A program made the position numbers and the translations under genes. The notes under the pieces were generated by a model. It was not told the DNA's origin. It saw only the letters and a list, made by a program, of their open reading frames with translations, and searched no databases. Shown here piece by piece: positions 20,462 through 28,246 of a stretch of DNA of 37,455 nucleotides. The stretch is taken from the NCBI GenBank assembly GCA_027295155.1, contig JAPULH010000179.1:1-37455 (forward strand). The letters are read 5' to 3'. Position 1 is the stretch's first letter. Each line of letters begins with the position of its first letter. Source of the DNA: Gemmatimonadota bacterium (GTDB lineage: Bacteria > Gemmatimonadota > Gemmatimonadetes > Palauibacterales > Palauibacteraceae).

Positions 20462-21196
20462 ATGCCGATCGTCACCACGCGGTGCGTGGTCTTGCAGACA
20501 TACAGTTACAGCGACACGAGCAAGATCCTGCGTCTGATGACGCTGGATCAAGGGCCCCGGTCGGCGATCGCGCGCGGTGCTCTACGCCCGAGAAGCCGCT
20601 TTGGAGGGCTGATCGAACCCTTCGCGGAGGGGCGGGCCACTCTGTACGTGCGTGAGAACCGGGAACTGGACACTCTCTCGGATTTCGACCTGGTGAAAGA
20701 GCGGCAGGGCCTCGGGGCGGATCTGGTCCGCTTCGCGGGTGCGTCCGTGCTGTGCGAGCTTGTCATGCGCCTCGCCCCGAGTCATCGGGACCAGGGGCTG
20801 TACAGGACGCTCGTCGCCGGCCTGGACGCACTCCTGACGGCTTCGGAGGAGCGTGTTGACGCCACCGTGCTGCGCCACCTCTGGTGCCTCGTGGGGGTTC
20901 TCGGCTTCGAGCCTCATCTGGCCGACTGTCTCGTGTGTCGACGCCCGATACCGCCGGGAGCCTCGGCGCACTTCGAGCCGGCAGCCGGCGGGCTGCGGTG
21001 CGACACGTGCGGCGGGCCGGGCGGGTTCGTCTCCGCATCGGAACTGGCCGCCCTGCGGATGCTTGTCTCGGCAAGTGCAGGGCTGCCGGCTGTCGAAGGT
21101 CTCCAACGGCGCATTCTCGTCGACTACGTCCGCTACCACCTTGCCGAGGGCGTACGGATCCGTTCTCTCGAGTTCCTTGCTCGGATCTGTGCCTGA
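20462..21196 (+). CDS. recO: DNA repair protein RecO
   Basis: RecFOR-pathway mediator that helps load RecA on SSB-coated DNA. The N-terminal OB fold starts MPIVTTRCVVLQTYSYSDTSKILRLMTLDQGPRSAIARGALRPRSRFGG. The C-terminal part carries a four-cysteine zinc site (DCLVCRR and RCDTCGG). It is 244 aa, the usual length. The start ATG 20462 gives the conserved N-terminus; the longer ORF-track start at 20414 lies in the lipoprotein gene. Its stop overlaps the selB start (ATGA). Confidence 0.93.
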   Translation: MPIVTTRCVVLQTYSYSDTSKILRLMTLDQGPRSAIARGALRPRSRFGGLIEPFAEGRATLYVRENRELDTLSDFDLVKERQGLGADLVRFAGASVLCELVMRLAPSHRDQGLYRTLVAGLDALLTASEERVDATVLRHLWCLVGVLGFEPHLADCLVCRRPIPPGASAHFEPAAGGLRCDTCGGPGGFVSASELAALRMLVSASAGLPAVEGLQRRILVDYVRYHLAEGVRIRSLEFLARICA

Positions 21197-23091
21197 TGGC
21201 CTTCGTCGTGGGTACGGCGGGACACGTCGATCATGGCAAGACGACGCTGGTGCATGCACTCACCGGTGTTCACACGGACCGCTGGAAAGAGGAGCGGGAG
21301 CGAGGCATGACGATCGATCTCGGCTTCGCCCCTCTGCCGTTGGGAGGGGGGATCGAGGCGAGCATCGTGGACGTGCCGGGTCATGAGGGCTTCGTCAAGA
21401 ACATGCTGGCCGGGGCCACCGGGATCGACCTGCTCTTGCTCGTTGTTGCGAGCGACGAGGGGCCGATGCCGCAGACGCGCGAGCACCTGGCGATCGCGCG
21501 CCTTCTGGGTGTCGATCACGGTGTCGTGGCTCTCACGAAGGCGGACCGGGTCGATCAGGCGTGGATCGACCTCTGCCGGGACGCGGTTCGGGAGGAGCTC
21601 GTCCGCATCCTCGGACACGGTGAGTGGCCGATCCTTCCGGTCTCCACGGTATCGGGCGATGGGCTGGAGCGGTTGCGTCACGCGATCGCCGAACGCGCGG
21701 GTGCCCTGGGCGAACCGGACCCGCGGGATCTGTTTCGCCTACCGGTCGATCGGGCGTTCAGCGTCAGAGGAGCCGGCACTGTGGTCACCGGCACCGTCTG
21801 GAGCGGCGAGCTCCGGGTCGGCGATGAGGTGAGGATTCTGCCCTCCGGTCGAACGGCAAGGGTGCGATCTCTGCAGGTTCATTCGAAAGCCCGAGAGTTG
21901 GTGGGCCCGCGCCGCCGGTGCGCGATCGCCCTGGTCGGCGTGGAGGCGCGCGAAGCGCGGCGCGGCTCGGTCGTGGTGCGAGGGCGAGCCTGGAGGGAGG
22001 TGCGGTCTCTCGGGTCACGCCTGACCGTGCTCAGTCATTCGCCGCGGCCGATCGAGCATGGACAGCGTATCCGGGTGTACCTGGGGACCCGCGAGGTGCT
22101 GGCGCGTGTCCGGTTGCATGTGCGCGGCCGCGGCGTCGATTCGCTGGCTGCCGGTGAGGAAGGATGGGCGATCCTTCAGTTGGAGGAGTCGCTCGTCGCG
22201 AGGGTGGGCGACCGTTTCGTGGTGCGTTTCTACTCTCCGATCACCACGATCGGAGGAGGTCTGGTGGCCGAGATCGAACCCCCGGCAAGGTGGTGGGACC
22301 GGATCGAGTCGTGGGCTCAGATCCTCTCGCGGGACTGCGTGGGGCGGGTGGAGGCCGCGGTCACTCTGCGCGCGGGCGATGGCGTAGAGACGAGCGAGCT
22401 GCCCCTGCTCGCGGGTGTCTCTCCGGGAGAGCTGAGTGATCTCGAGGGGAGCTCACGGCTCGAGGTCGTCCGGTTCGGCGAGCGCTGGTTCTCAGCACGG
22501 ACCCTGGATGAAGCACGAGCGAGGGTCCTGGAGGTGCTGGAGGACCTTCACCGCGCCCGTCCGCGAGCGCCCGCCGCATCCCGGGAGGCGGTGCGCAGCA
22601 CCGTAGTGCGTTCGTTCGCTCCCAGCCTGGTGGACACCGTGCTGCGTGAGCTGGAAGCCTCCGGGCATCTGGTGGCCGACGGTCCCGAGCTCAGACTGGC
22701 AAGCCACCATTCGGTCCTTACGTCCGCGGAGAGCGAGGCACGCCTTCGGTTGTTGCAGCAGATAGAGGACGGCGGACTCGAGCCTCCAACGGTTGGCGAC
22801 CTTGGATCGAGGTTGGACGTGTCGGACGAGCTGCTGCACGATCTTCTTCGGCTCCTACTCAGAGACGGGGCGCTGTGCTCGGTCAGCGCGGACATCTACC
22901 TCTCGGAGCGAAACACCGTGCTCCTGAGGGCGGCGACGGAGCGTGTCTTCAAAGGTAGGTCGCTGGCGACCCCTACGGACTTCAAGGAAGAATTCGGTGT
23001 TACCCGAAAGTACCTGATTCCCCTGCTCGAATACCTCGATCGGACTGGGATGACGCGGCGCACGGGTGACGGCCGGGTCTATACGGGTTGA
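21196..23091 (+). CDS. selB: Selenocysteine-specific elongation factor SelB
   Basis: GTPase that brings Sec-tRNA to UGA codons by also binding the SECIS mRNA hairpin. The GTPase domain starts at once with [42 protein letters not shown], then [16 protein letters not shown] and [12 protein letters not shown]-Tu-like domains follow to about residue 365 ([23 protein letters not shown]). The C-terminal winged-helix repeats (about 430-631) end in [40 protein letters not shown], the hallmark SelB SECIS-binding module. It is 631 aa. The start ATG 21196 overlaps recO by 1 base; the ORF-track start at 20884 is inside recO. Its partner tRNA is at 29692. Confidence 0.95.
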   Translation: MAFVVGTAGHVDHGKTTLVHALTGVHTDRWKEERERGMTIDLGFAPLPLGGGIEASIVDVPGHEGFVKNMLAGATGIDLLLLVVASDEGPMPQTREHLAIARLLGVDHGVVALTKADRVDQAWIDLCRDAVREELVRILGHGEWPILPVSTVSGDGLERLRHAIAERAGALGEPDPRDLFRLPVDRAFSVRGAGTVVTGTVWSGELRVGDEVRILPSGRTARVRSLQVHSKARELVGPRRRCAIALVGVEAREARRGSVVVRGRAWREVRSLGSRLTVLSHSPRPIEHGQRIRVYLGTREVLARVRLHVRGRGVDSLAAGEEGWAILQLEESLVARVGDRFVVRFYSPITTIGGGLVAEIEPPARWWDRIESWAQILSRDCVGRVEAAVTLRAGDGVETSELPLLAGVSPGELSDLEGSSRLEVVRFGERWFSARTLDEARARVLEVLEDLHRARPRAPAASREAVRSTVVRSFAPSLVDTVLRELEASGHLVADGPELRLASHHSVLTSAESEARLRLLQQIEDGGLEPPTVGDLGSRLDVSDELLHDLLRLLLRDGALCSVSADIYLSERNTVLLRAATERVFKGRSLATPTDFKEEFGVTRKYLIPLLEYLDRTGMTRRTGDGRVYTG

Positions 23092-23576
23092 TGATCGAGC
23101 GGTGTCTGGTGAATCCATCCGTCGCTTTCTTGGGCCCGGCGACCCTGTGGGCCGGGCTGTGGCTGCCTGCGCCGAGTGTAGCGCCGGCGTGGCCGACCGA
23201 TCCGGCGGCTGCGCGCCAGGAGTCCTCCGCGGCTGCCGATTTCACGCTCGATCCCGTATCGCCGAATCCGTTCGAACGAGAGACTCGGATCTCCTTTCGG
23301 CTCGGCGAGCGACTGTTCGAGGGGGAGGGGGAGGTTCGCGTCACGATGAGGGTGTTCAACATCCTGCGTCAGGTGGTGGCAGTGCCCGTAGCGCTGGACG
23401 AGCGGGGCAGGCCGGGCTCGGCGCTGGAGGACATGAGCTACGAGCGTCCAGGCTATTACGAGGCGTTTTGGGACGGCAGGGATCGGGAGGGTAGGCTCTC
23501 GGCGTCGGGACCTTACTTCGTGGAGCTCAGGGTGGGGGACCAGGCCCAGGTACGAAAGATTCTCCTCGTTCCGTAG
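23091..23576 (+). CDS. Small exported protein with FlgD-Ig/T9SS-like C-terminal domain
   Basis: Not a named family member I can place. The N-terminus is hydrophobic and consistent with export (VAFLGPATLWAGLWLPAPSVAPAWP). From about residue 48 it matches a FlgD-type Ig-like domain: FTLDPVSPNPFERETRISFRL, VRVTMRVFNILRQVV, GYYEAFWDGRDREGRLSASGPYFVELRVGDQAQVRKILLVP. Such domains usually end large secreted proteins in FCB bacteria; here it is nearly alone. It is 161 aa, and the ATG overlaps the selB stop by one base (TGATG). The PNP...WDG.D..G....G.Y pattern is clear; function is unknown. Confidence 0.75.
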   Translation: MIERCLVNPSVAFLGPATLWAGLWLPAPSVAPAWPTDPAAARQESSAAADFTLDPVSPNPFERETRISFRLGERLFEGEGEVRVTMRVFNILRQVVAVPVALDERGRPGSALEDMSYERPGYYEAFWDGRDREGRLSASGPYFVELRVGDQAQVRKILLVP

Positions 23577-23609
23577 TCAGAGGGTGGCTGATGCGTCGTG
23601 CGGGCGCCA

Positions 23610-23966
23610 TCAGGGGGGATAGTAGTGGAAGCGTCCGCAGTTCTGGCACACGTTCATCTTGTCGTTCGGGTCGGCCTCCGATGCCCACGAGGTAGGCACG
23701 GCCACGAAGCAGCCGTAGCACACCCCGCCGAGCACCGGCACGACCGCTCGGTGGCGGCGGCCGATGACCCGACGGTAGCGCTCCTGAACGTCGCCAGTCA
23801 GCCGGTGCTCCAGCTCCGAGATCTTGTCATCCAGGGCTGCCAGCGCTTCTTCCACGCTCATGTCGAACACACCGGATTCGAATTCCCGGACATCTCCTTC
23901 CTCAAGCGCCCGTCGCTGCATGTGAAGGTCCTGCATCTCGAGGAGCGTCTCAAGCTGTTCGTGCAT
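23610..23966 (-). CDS. Short zinc-ribbon protein (C4-type, DUF164/zf-RING_7-like)
   Basis: The protein has a helical, coiled-coil-like N-terminus (EQLETLLEMQDLHMQRRALEE; EEALAALDDKISELEHRLTGDVQERYRRVIGR). It ends in a four-cysteine zinc ribbon, GGVCYGCFVAVPTSWA...MNVCQNCGRFHYYPP. The C-terminus is that of the DUF164 family, but members are usually about 240 residues with a much longer coiled coil; this one is 118 aa, so it is a short variant. It is downstream of ptsN on the same strand, 69 bases away. Function is unknown; nucleic-acid binding is only suggested by the ribbon. Confidence 0.78.
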   Translation of the reverse strand: MHEQLETLLEMQDLHMQRRALEEGDVREFESGVFDMSVEEALAALDDKISELEHRLTGDVQERYRRVIGRRHRAVVPVLGGVCYGCFVAVPTSWASEADPNDKMNVCQNCGRFHYYPP

Positions 23967-24035
23967 TTCAGAGAGCTCCCGAGTGAACCCGCCGGGCCAT
24001 CCTGCAGGGCTGCTGAGGGAAGGTGAGGGGCCATC

Positions 24036-24488
24036 CTAGACGCCCTTTTCCTCGAGAAGCTGAAGGAACTCCTTCGGGCTCTCGAGGCCGGCCAGACGAT
24101 CGGGAACGTCCGCCTCCTTGCTGAACTGGGCGATCTTTCCGAGGACGGGGAGATACTGGTTGGACACCTCCAGCGGAGGCGCGACGATAAGGAAAACGTA
24201 GTGGACGGGCTTCTCGTCGATCGCCTTGAAGTCGAGACCCGCAGCGTGCCGGCCGAATGCTACACGGAGGCGGTTGACGACGAGGGAGCGGCAATGGGGG
24301 ATGGCGATGCCCCTGCCGATGCCCGTCGACCCCAGGGTCTCGCGCCGCTTCAGCATCTTGAACAGGATGCTCTCGGATTTCTCGTCGAGGTGGAACAGAC
24401 GGACGAGCGCTCTGAGCGTTTCGTCCTTGGTTTCTGTCTTCAGGGCCAGGTCGACCGTATCTGTGGAGAAGAAGTCTCTGAGCTGCAT
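24036..24488 (-). CDS. ptsN: PtsN-type EIIA (fructose/nitrogen-regulatory PTS EIIA)
   Basis: EIIA of the fructose/mannitol family used mainly for regulation. MQLRDFFSTDTVDLALKTETKDETLRALVRLF begins the fold. TGIGRGIAIPHCRS holds the phospho-acceptor His65, and FLIVAPPLEVSNQYLPVLGKIAQFSKEADVPDRL fits the rest. It is 150 aa. GGAGGAA lies ten bases before the ATG, and a near-consensus promoter is about 115-145 bases upstream. It is not in the hprK-HPr-EI block 14 kb away, unlike many proteobacterial loci, but those products could phosphorylate it. Regulatory role is inferred from the family. Confidence 0.92.
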   Translation of the reverse strand: MQLRDFFSTDTVDLALKTETKDETLRALVRLFHLDEKSESILFKMLKRRETLGSTGIGRGIAIPHCRSLVVNRLRVAFGRHAAGLDFKAIDEKPVHYVFLIVAPPLEVSNQYLPVLGKIAQFSKEADVPDRLAGLESPKEFLQLLEEKGV

Positions 24489-24603
24489 TTATTCGATTCC
24501 TCCGTAAGAGGCTTGTAATCAGGTCCCTGCGCCGCCGCCCGCCTCTAGGAGGCGCTCCCGAAACGCGCAGCCGAGTCGAGCGGGTTGTCGCTGCCATGCA
24601 TGC

Positions 24604-24633
24604 AGTATATTCCCGCGCTCGAAATACTGTCAA
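24604..24633 (-). promoter_or_regulatory. Near-consensus sigma70 promoter for ptsN
   Basis: Read on the minus strand, TTGACA, an 18-base spacer and TATACT appear (plus-strand 24628-24633 and 24604-24609). This is a perfect -35 and a five-of-six -10 in an otherwise GC-rich genome. It would give a leader of about 110 bases before ptsN, which includes the hairpin CGCCTC/GAGGCG. On the other strand, TTGTCG with TATATT or TATTCC in the same segment is a weaker possibility for the divergent gene at 24679. Confidence 0.65.
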
Positions 24634-24678
24634 AGCACCCGCACCTCACACATCCGTTAGGTTGGGGCTTGCGTACCG

Positions 24679-25083
24679 ATGCGAGATGCGATGAACGGTT
24701 CCAACGACTGGCGGATTCATACCTTTCTCAAGGTGCTTCTCCGATCCATGGGCGCGCAGCGCGTCGTCCTGTGGCACCTGGACGCGGTACGCGAGGAGTG
24801 GATCGCGGAGGAGGAGGTATCGACCGGAGGACCGGCTCGGACCGACCCTCTCCCGGGCATGGGACACCCGTTCACCTGGTCGGTGCGGGAGGATCTGGTC
24901 CTTCAGGTGCTCTCGACCGACCTGTTCAAGGGTTCGCCTGAGGGCGAGTGGTCTCTCGTCGCTCCGGTGAGCGAGTGGAATCGGCTGGTCAGCATCTCGT
25001 TTCCGGGCGCGCCGGGCGTGAACGCACGCACGGCGCTGGAATCCGCGGTACAGCACCTGCGTGCGATCGCTCCGTGGGAGTGA
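24679..25083 (+). CDS. Small hypothetical protein, possibly GAF-like
   Basis: I do not recognise the family. The 134 aa product is soluble, with no signal peptide or membrane segment. Alternating strand-like and helix segments (RIHTFLKVLLRSMGAQRVVLWHLDAVREEWIAEEEV; HPFTWSVREDLVLQVLSTDLF; WSLVAPVSEWNRLVSISFPG; NARTALESAVQHLRAIAPWE) loosely suggest a GAF/PAS-type sensory fold without an attached output domain. This is a weak guess. Start is ATG 24679, or ATG 24691. It is divergent from ptsN across a 190-base region and lies 35 bases before tmRNA. Codon use looks like its neighbours. Confidence 0.65.
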   Translation: MRDAMNGSNDWRIHTFLKVLLRSMGAQRVVLWHLDAVREEWIAEEEVSTGGPARTDPLPGMGHPFTWSVREDLVLQVLSTDLFKGSPEGEWSLVAPVSEWNRLVSISFPGAPGVNARTALESAVQHLRAIAPWE

Positions 25084-25118
25084 ACCAACGGCGACGAAGG
25101 AGTGTAGGAAGCTGATAA

Positions 25119-25487
25119 GGGGGCGATCAGGTTTCGACGTGTGCGCCCGAAACCGCAGTCGCGTGCCGAGGTCTCGGACCCTCGTAAAACACCGGGACAA
25201 AACCATAATTGCCAACGACAACTTGGCATTGGCTGCGTAACTTAGCGTAGCCCGTCTTCCGTTCGGCCGGGCCCGAGGCGGGGCGAGAGGGCGACGACAA
25301 ATCGGGCTGGACGTGGATCGTCCGCCGCGGTCGATCCCGTCGAGATGGCGAAAGCCAGCTTGCGGCTGGCCGGTTGAGGGTCGTCTGCGGACCCGAGGTC
25401 GGCGAGAAGAGCAAACGTAGACTACGCACGTAGAAGCTGTGGGCGAAGGCCTCGCGGACGCGGGTTCGATTCCCGCCGCCTCCATCA
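25119..25487 (+). ncRNA. ssrA: tmRNA (transfer-messenger RNA)
   Basis: Rescues stalled ribosomes with SmpB and adds a degradation tag. The 5' acceptor strand GGGGGCG (25119-25125) pairs with CGCCTCC near the 3' end (one G-U), and is followed by ATCAGGTTTCGACG, the tmRNA D-like signature. The T arm is GCGGG-TTCGATT-CCCGC (25460-25476). The tag reading frame is 25211-25240: A N D N L A L A A stop, a short ALAA-ending tag. The last bases are A-TCA, so a full CCA is not encoded. The length, about 369 nt, is typical. The ORF track has no gene in this 497-base gap, and the RNA plus terminator account for most of it. Confidence 0.93.
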
Positions 25488-25497
25488 ACGCAGGTTC

Positions 25498-25545
25498 GTG
25501 GTGCCGTCCTTCCTGGGAGCGGCACCACGGCCTCTTCTTTTTTTT
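25498..25545 (+). terminator. Intrinsic terminator after tmRNA
   Basis: GTGGTGCCG and CGGCACCAC make a 9-bp perfect stem with a 13-base loop. A few bases later comes a run of eight T residues (TTCTTTTTTTT). It begins 10 bases after the tmRNA 3' end and is one of the few clear rho-independent terminators in the window. greA begins 35 bases later. Confidence 0.85.
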
Positions 25546-25580
25546 GAGGCCGGTTCGGCTGCCACGAAGCGGAGCACGAG

Positions 25581-26066
25581 ATGCTCGAGGAGATACGAGA
25601 GCGCCTGAGCGACGAGAGCGAGGAGCTTCTGCACGAGCTGCAGGTGGTCCTGCCACAGGAGATCGAGCACGCTCTTGGGCACGGGGACCTGCGGGAGAAC
25701 TCCGAGTATCATGCCGCGCTCGAGCGGCAGCGCCTCGTGTACGCTCGCCTGCAGTACATCTCGCGGCGCCTGTCCGAGCTGTCCGACATCGATCTCGAGA
25801 CGATTCCCGACGACCGGATCGGCTTCGGCTCCCGGGTCACGGTGCGAGACGTCGAGGACGACTCTACCGAGGTGTACACGCTGGCCTTCGGCGAGCACGT
25901 CGACGTCGAGAAGGCGGAGATCTCTATGGCGTCTCCGATTGGAAAGGCGCTCCTCGGTCGGCGAGAGGGAGAGGAAGTCAGCGTGACACTTCCCATGGGC
26001 ACGCTGCGCTATGAGATCATCGAGGTCTTCACGATTCACCAGGTGACGGAAACCGACGACGGCTGA
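25581..26066 (+). CDS. greA: Transcription elongation factor GreA
   Basis: Binds the RNA polymerase secondary channel and stimulates transcript cleavage in backtracked complexes. The N-terminal coiled coil carries the acidic tip and conserved GDLRENSEYHAALERQRLVYARLQYISRRLSEL. The C-terminal FKBP-like domain has GFGSRVTVRDVEDDSTEVYTLAFGEHVDVEKAEISMASPIGKALLGRREGEEVSVTLPMGTLRYEIIEV. It is 161 aa, the normal length. It sits after the tmRNA terminator and two bases before the next membrane protein gene. Confidence 0.95.
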   Translation: MLEEIRERLSDESEELLHELQVVLPQEIEHALGHGDLRENSEYHAALERQRLVYARLQYISRRLSELSDIDLETIPDDRIGFGSRVTVRDVEDDSTEVYTLAFGEHVDVEKAEISMASPIGKALLGRREGEEVSVTLPMGTLRYEIIEVFTIHQVTETDDG

Positions 26067-26068
26067 GC

Positions 26069-26806
26069 ATGGGCCCGTCGCTCACTCACCTCGCGGTCCA
26101 CCACTTCCCGGTCGTCCTCGCGCTGGCGGGAGCCACCGCCTTTCTGGTCGGATTCGTCTCTCGGCGGGCGCCTGCGCAGCAGTACGGAGCGCTCTCTCTG
26201 CTTCTTGCCGGCGCTACCGCTCCGGCAGCCTATCTGTCCGGTCGTTGGGCGGCCGCCGAGCTTGCCTCGAGGTCTGCCGGCGTGGATGCGAGAGCCACGC
26301 TAGGGAGTGTGCTCGAAGCCCATGCGCTCTACGGGACCCTTGCCACGTTGGCGCTGATCGCCGCGGGAGTGACCGCCGCAGTCTGGCTCCGCCGGGCCGG
26401 AAGGCGTCTCGGCGTGGCGCTCGTCGCCCTCGCCGTCTTCGCGGCGCTTCTGTCTACGGCGGCGGGCTGGAAGGGCGGGTTCATCCTGCACGGCGACCTG
26501 CTAGAAGACCTTGATCGGCGGGATGTACTTCTCGGGATCCGCCCGGAGGTCGGCGAGGATGTTGTTCAGCTCGACCACCATCCGGAGCAACTCCTCGTAG
26601 AGCCCTTCATCCACGAGCAGCTGTCCGATCGAGCCTTCCCCGGCCCGCAGGCCGGCCAGCAGCGAGTCAGAGCGGCTCGCCATGTTGGCCAGCGACTCGT
26701 AAAGAGAATCCGATGCGAGCAGCCGTCCGAGCGTGCCTTCTCCCCGCGCCAGCCTCGCCGTCACGGAATCGAGAGAGGTCACGGTGCCGAGCAGCCGGTC
26801 GTATAG
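26069..26806 (+). CDS. Small membrane protein (DUF2231-like), frame runs antisense into mlaD
   Basis: Residues 1-145 look real: HLAVHHFPVVLALAGATAFLVGFVS, a second hydrophobic segment, ALYGTLATLALIAAGVTAAVWL and LGVALVALAVFAALLSTAAGWKGGFILHG make four membrane helices. The HHFPV start and GWKGGFILHG end resemble DUF2231-type proteins. After residue about 146 the frame continues for 98 residues exactly antisense to mlaD, and that part is charged and looks like shadow sequence. A TAG in the +1 frame occurs at 26502-26504 within the CTAG that also contains the mlaD stop. So either the protein has a long antisense-encoded tail, or a frameshift near 26490 hides the real end. Function unknown. Confidence 0.6.
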   Translation: MGPSLTHLAVHHFPVVLALAGATAFLVGFVSRRAPAQQYGALSLLLAGATAPAAYLSGRWAAAELASRSAGVDARATLGSVLEAHALYGTLATLALIAAGVTAAVWLRRAGRRLGVALVALAVFAALLSTAAGWKGGFILHGDLLEDLDRRDVLLGIRPEVGEDVVQLDHHPEQLLVEPFIHEQLSDRAFPGPQAGQQRVRAARHVGQRLVKRIRCEQPSERAFSPRQPRRHGIERGHGAEQPVV

Positions 26807-27481
26807 CTCCTCATCCCTGATCATGCGGCCGAGGGCTCCCTCTCCCGTGTTTACCGATGAGAGGAAGTACGAGAGCTCGTCGCCTAGCTCCACGAGCTGA
26901 TCATACAGGGCTCGGTTCACGATGAGCTGTCCCATGGTGCCCTCCCCGCTCAGCAGGTCGCGGGTGAGCTCGTCCAATGAGCGTACGAGCTGCGTGAGGC
27001 TGACGACGGCGTCCGACGCCTCGTTCAGCAGCTCCGCATAGCCGAGCGCCTCCGCGGCGATGAGCGTGTCCCCCGGCTGGAGGATGGGGGCGTCTGGACT
27101 GCCGGGCTCGATGTCGATGATGCGGTCGCCTAGCAGGCCCTGCGTGCGAATGCGCGCCCGGGAGTCGATCCGGATCTGGTTCCGCACCTCCCTGTTGACC
27201 GCGAGCCACACCGCAACGCCCTCGCCCGTCGCCGGGCGGCTCTCAGGGTCGATGAATGCGATCCGTGAGACCTGACCCACGGGCTGGCCTGCCACCTGTA
27301 CCGCTGCGCCGGGCACGAGGCCAGCGGCCGACCGCATCAGCGTCACGAGCTGATACCTGTCGCCGAAGACGCTTCCCGTCTTGCCGATGAAGAAGACCCC
27401 TGTGGCAAGCATGGCGAGTGCGACGGTCAACAGCGCGCCGACCTTGACCTCTTCCCAGGTGATCGGCCTGGATCTCCTCAT
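26501..27481 (-). CDS. mlaD: MlaD/MCE-domain phospholipid transport substrate-binding protein
   Basis: Periplasmic MCE-domain subunit, anchored by an N-terminal helix (GALLTVALAMLATGVFFIG). The MCE domain is at about residues 40-128 (YQLVTLMRSAAGLVPGAAVQVAGQPVGQVSRI...RIRTQGLLGDRIIDIEPGSPD). From residue about 179 the protein has four GEG-centred repeats with exact 34-residue spacing (GEG at 179, 213, 247, 281), each followed by a G.L..D..LY..L pattern. It ends in KYIPPIKVF. At 326 aa it is longer than E. coli MlaD (about 183 aa). It is the last gene of the minus-strand mlaEFD operon, 33 bases after mlaF. Confidence 0.92.
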   Translation of the reverse strand: MRRSRPITWEEVKVGALLTVALAMLATGVFFIGKTGSVFGDRYQLVTLMRSAAGLVPGAAVQVAGQPVGQVSRIAFIDPESRPATGEGVAVWLAVNREVRNQIRIDSRARIRTQGLLGDRIIDIEPGSPDAPILQPGDTLIAAEALGYAELLNEASDAVVSLTQLVRSLDELTRDLLSGEGTMGQLIVNRALYDQLVELGDELSYFLSSVNTGEGALGRMIRDEELYDRLLGTVTSLDSVTARLARGEGTLGRLLASDSLYESLANMASRSDSLLAGLRAGEGSIGQLLVDEGLYEELLRMVVELNNILADLRADPEKYIPPIKVF

Positions 27482-27514
27482 CTGACCTCCCGCCGTCGCG
27501 CCAGGTGCGGCAGC

Positions 27515-28246
27515 CTACTCAAGGTACTCGCGTATGTACGGATTCTCCGCCGCGAGCATCTGCTGTGGTGTCCCCATAAAGATGATATCACCTGCCTGGA
27601 GTAGCGCCACGCGGTTTGCGATCCGGCATGCCGACTGCGTGTCGTGCGTGACCACTATCGAGCTCACTCCGAGTTCCTGGCGCAGCTTGACGATGAGGGT
27701 GTCGATCTTTCTCGTCGTGATCGGATCCAGGCCGCTCGTGGGCTCGTCGAAGAGAAGGATCTCCGGCTGATGGACGATCGCCCGCGCTATCGCCACCCTC
27801 TTCTTCATCCCACCGCTCAGCTCCGAAGGAAGCATCTCACCCACACGTTCGAAGTCCAGGTCCACGAAAGCGAGCGCCTCCCGCACCCGCTCACGGATGG
27901 TCTCGAGCGGCAGGTCGGTGTGCTCGAAGAGCGCAAAGGCGACGTTATCGAAGATCGGCAGGGAGTCGAAGAGCGCCGATCCCTGAAAGACCATCCCCAT
28001 TCGCTGACGGACCTTGAAGATCTCCGAGCGACCGGCCGAGCACAGGTCGTGTCCGAGCACGGTAACGCTTCCGGAGTCCATCGACTCGAGACACAGGATC
28101 AGCTTCAGTATCGTGCTCTTTCCGACGCCGGAGCCGCCGAGCACGCACAGCGTCTCGCCCCGGTGCACCGAGAAGGTGATGCCGTTCAAGACGACGTGAG
28201 CACCGTACGCCAGGCGAACATCGCGCAGCTCGATGACAGCCTTCAT
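27515..28246 (-). CDS. mlaF: MlaF-like ABC transporter ATPase
   Basis: Cytoplasmic ATPase of the Mla lipid transport complex. It has Walker A GGSGVGKST, Q-loop GMVFQGSALFDSLPIFDNVAF, signature LPSELSGGMKKRVAIARAI, Walker B ILLFDEPTSGLDPIT and H-loop VVTHDTQSACRIANRVALL. The LSGGMKKRVAIARA form is typical of MlaF. It is 243 aa. I use the ATG at 28246-28244 (MKAVIELRDV), which overlaps mlaE by 4 nt. The ORF-track start at 29278 is an upstream readthrough in mlaE antiphase and is spurious. Confidence 0.95.
   Translation of the reverse strand: MKAVIELRDVRLAYGAHVVLNGITFSVHRGETLCVLGGSGVGKSTILKLILCLESMDSGSVTVLGHDLCSAGRSEIFKVRQRMGMVFQGSALFDSLPIFDNVAFALFEHTDLPLETIRERVREALAFVDLDFERVGEMLPSELSGGMKKRVAIARAIVHQPEILLFDEPTSGLDPITTRKIDTLIVKLRQELGVSSIVVTHDTQSACRIANRVALLQAGDIIFMGTPQQMLAAENPYIREYLE

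Noticed and set aside
23588-23613. CTGATG/CATCAG inverted repeat between the convergent 23091 and 23610 genes as a terminator
   Set aside because: Six base pairs with a 14-base loop and no T tract; it also runs into the stop codon of the minus-strand gene. Too weak.
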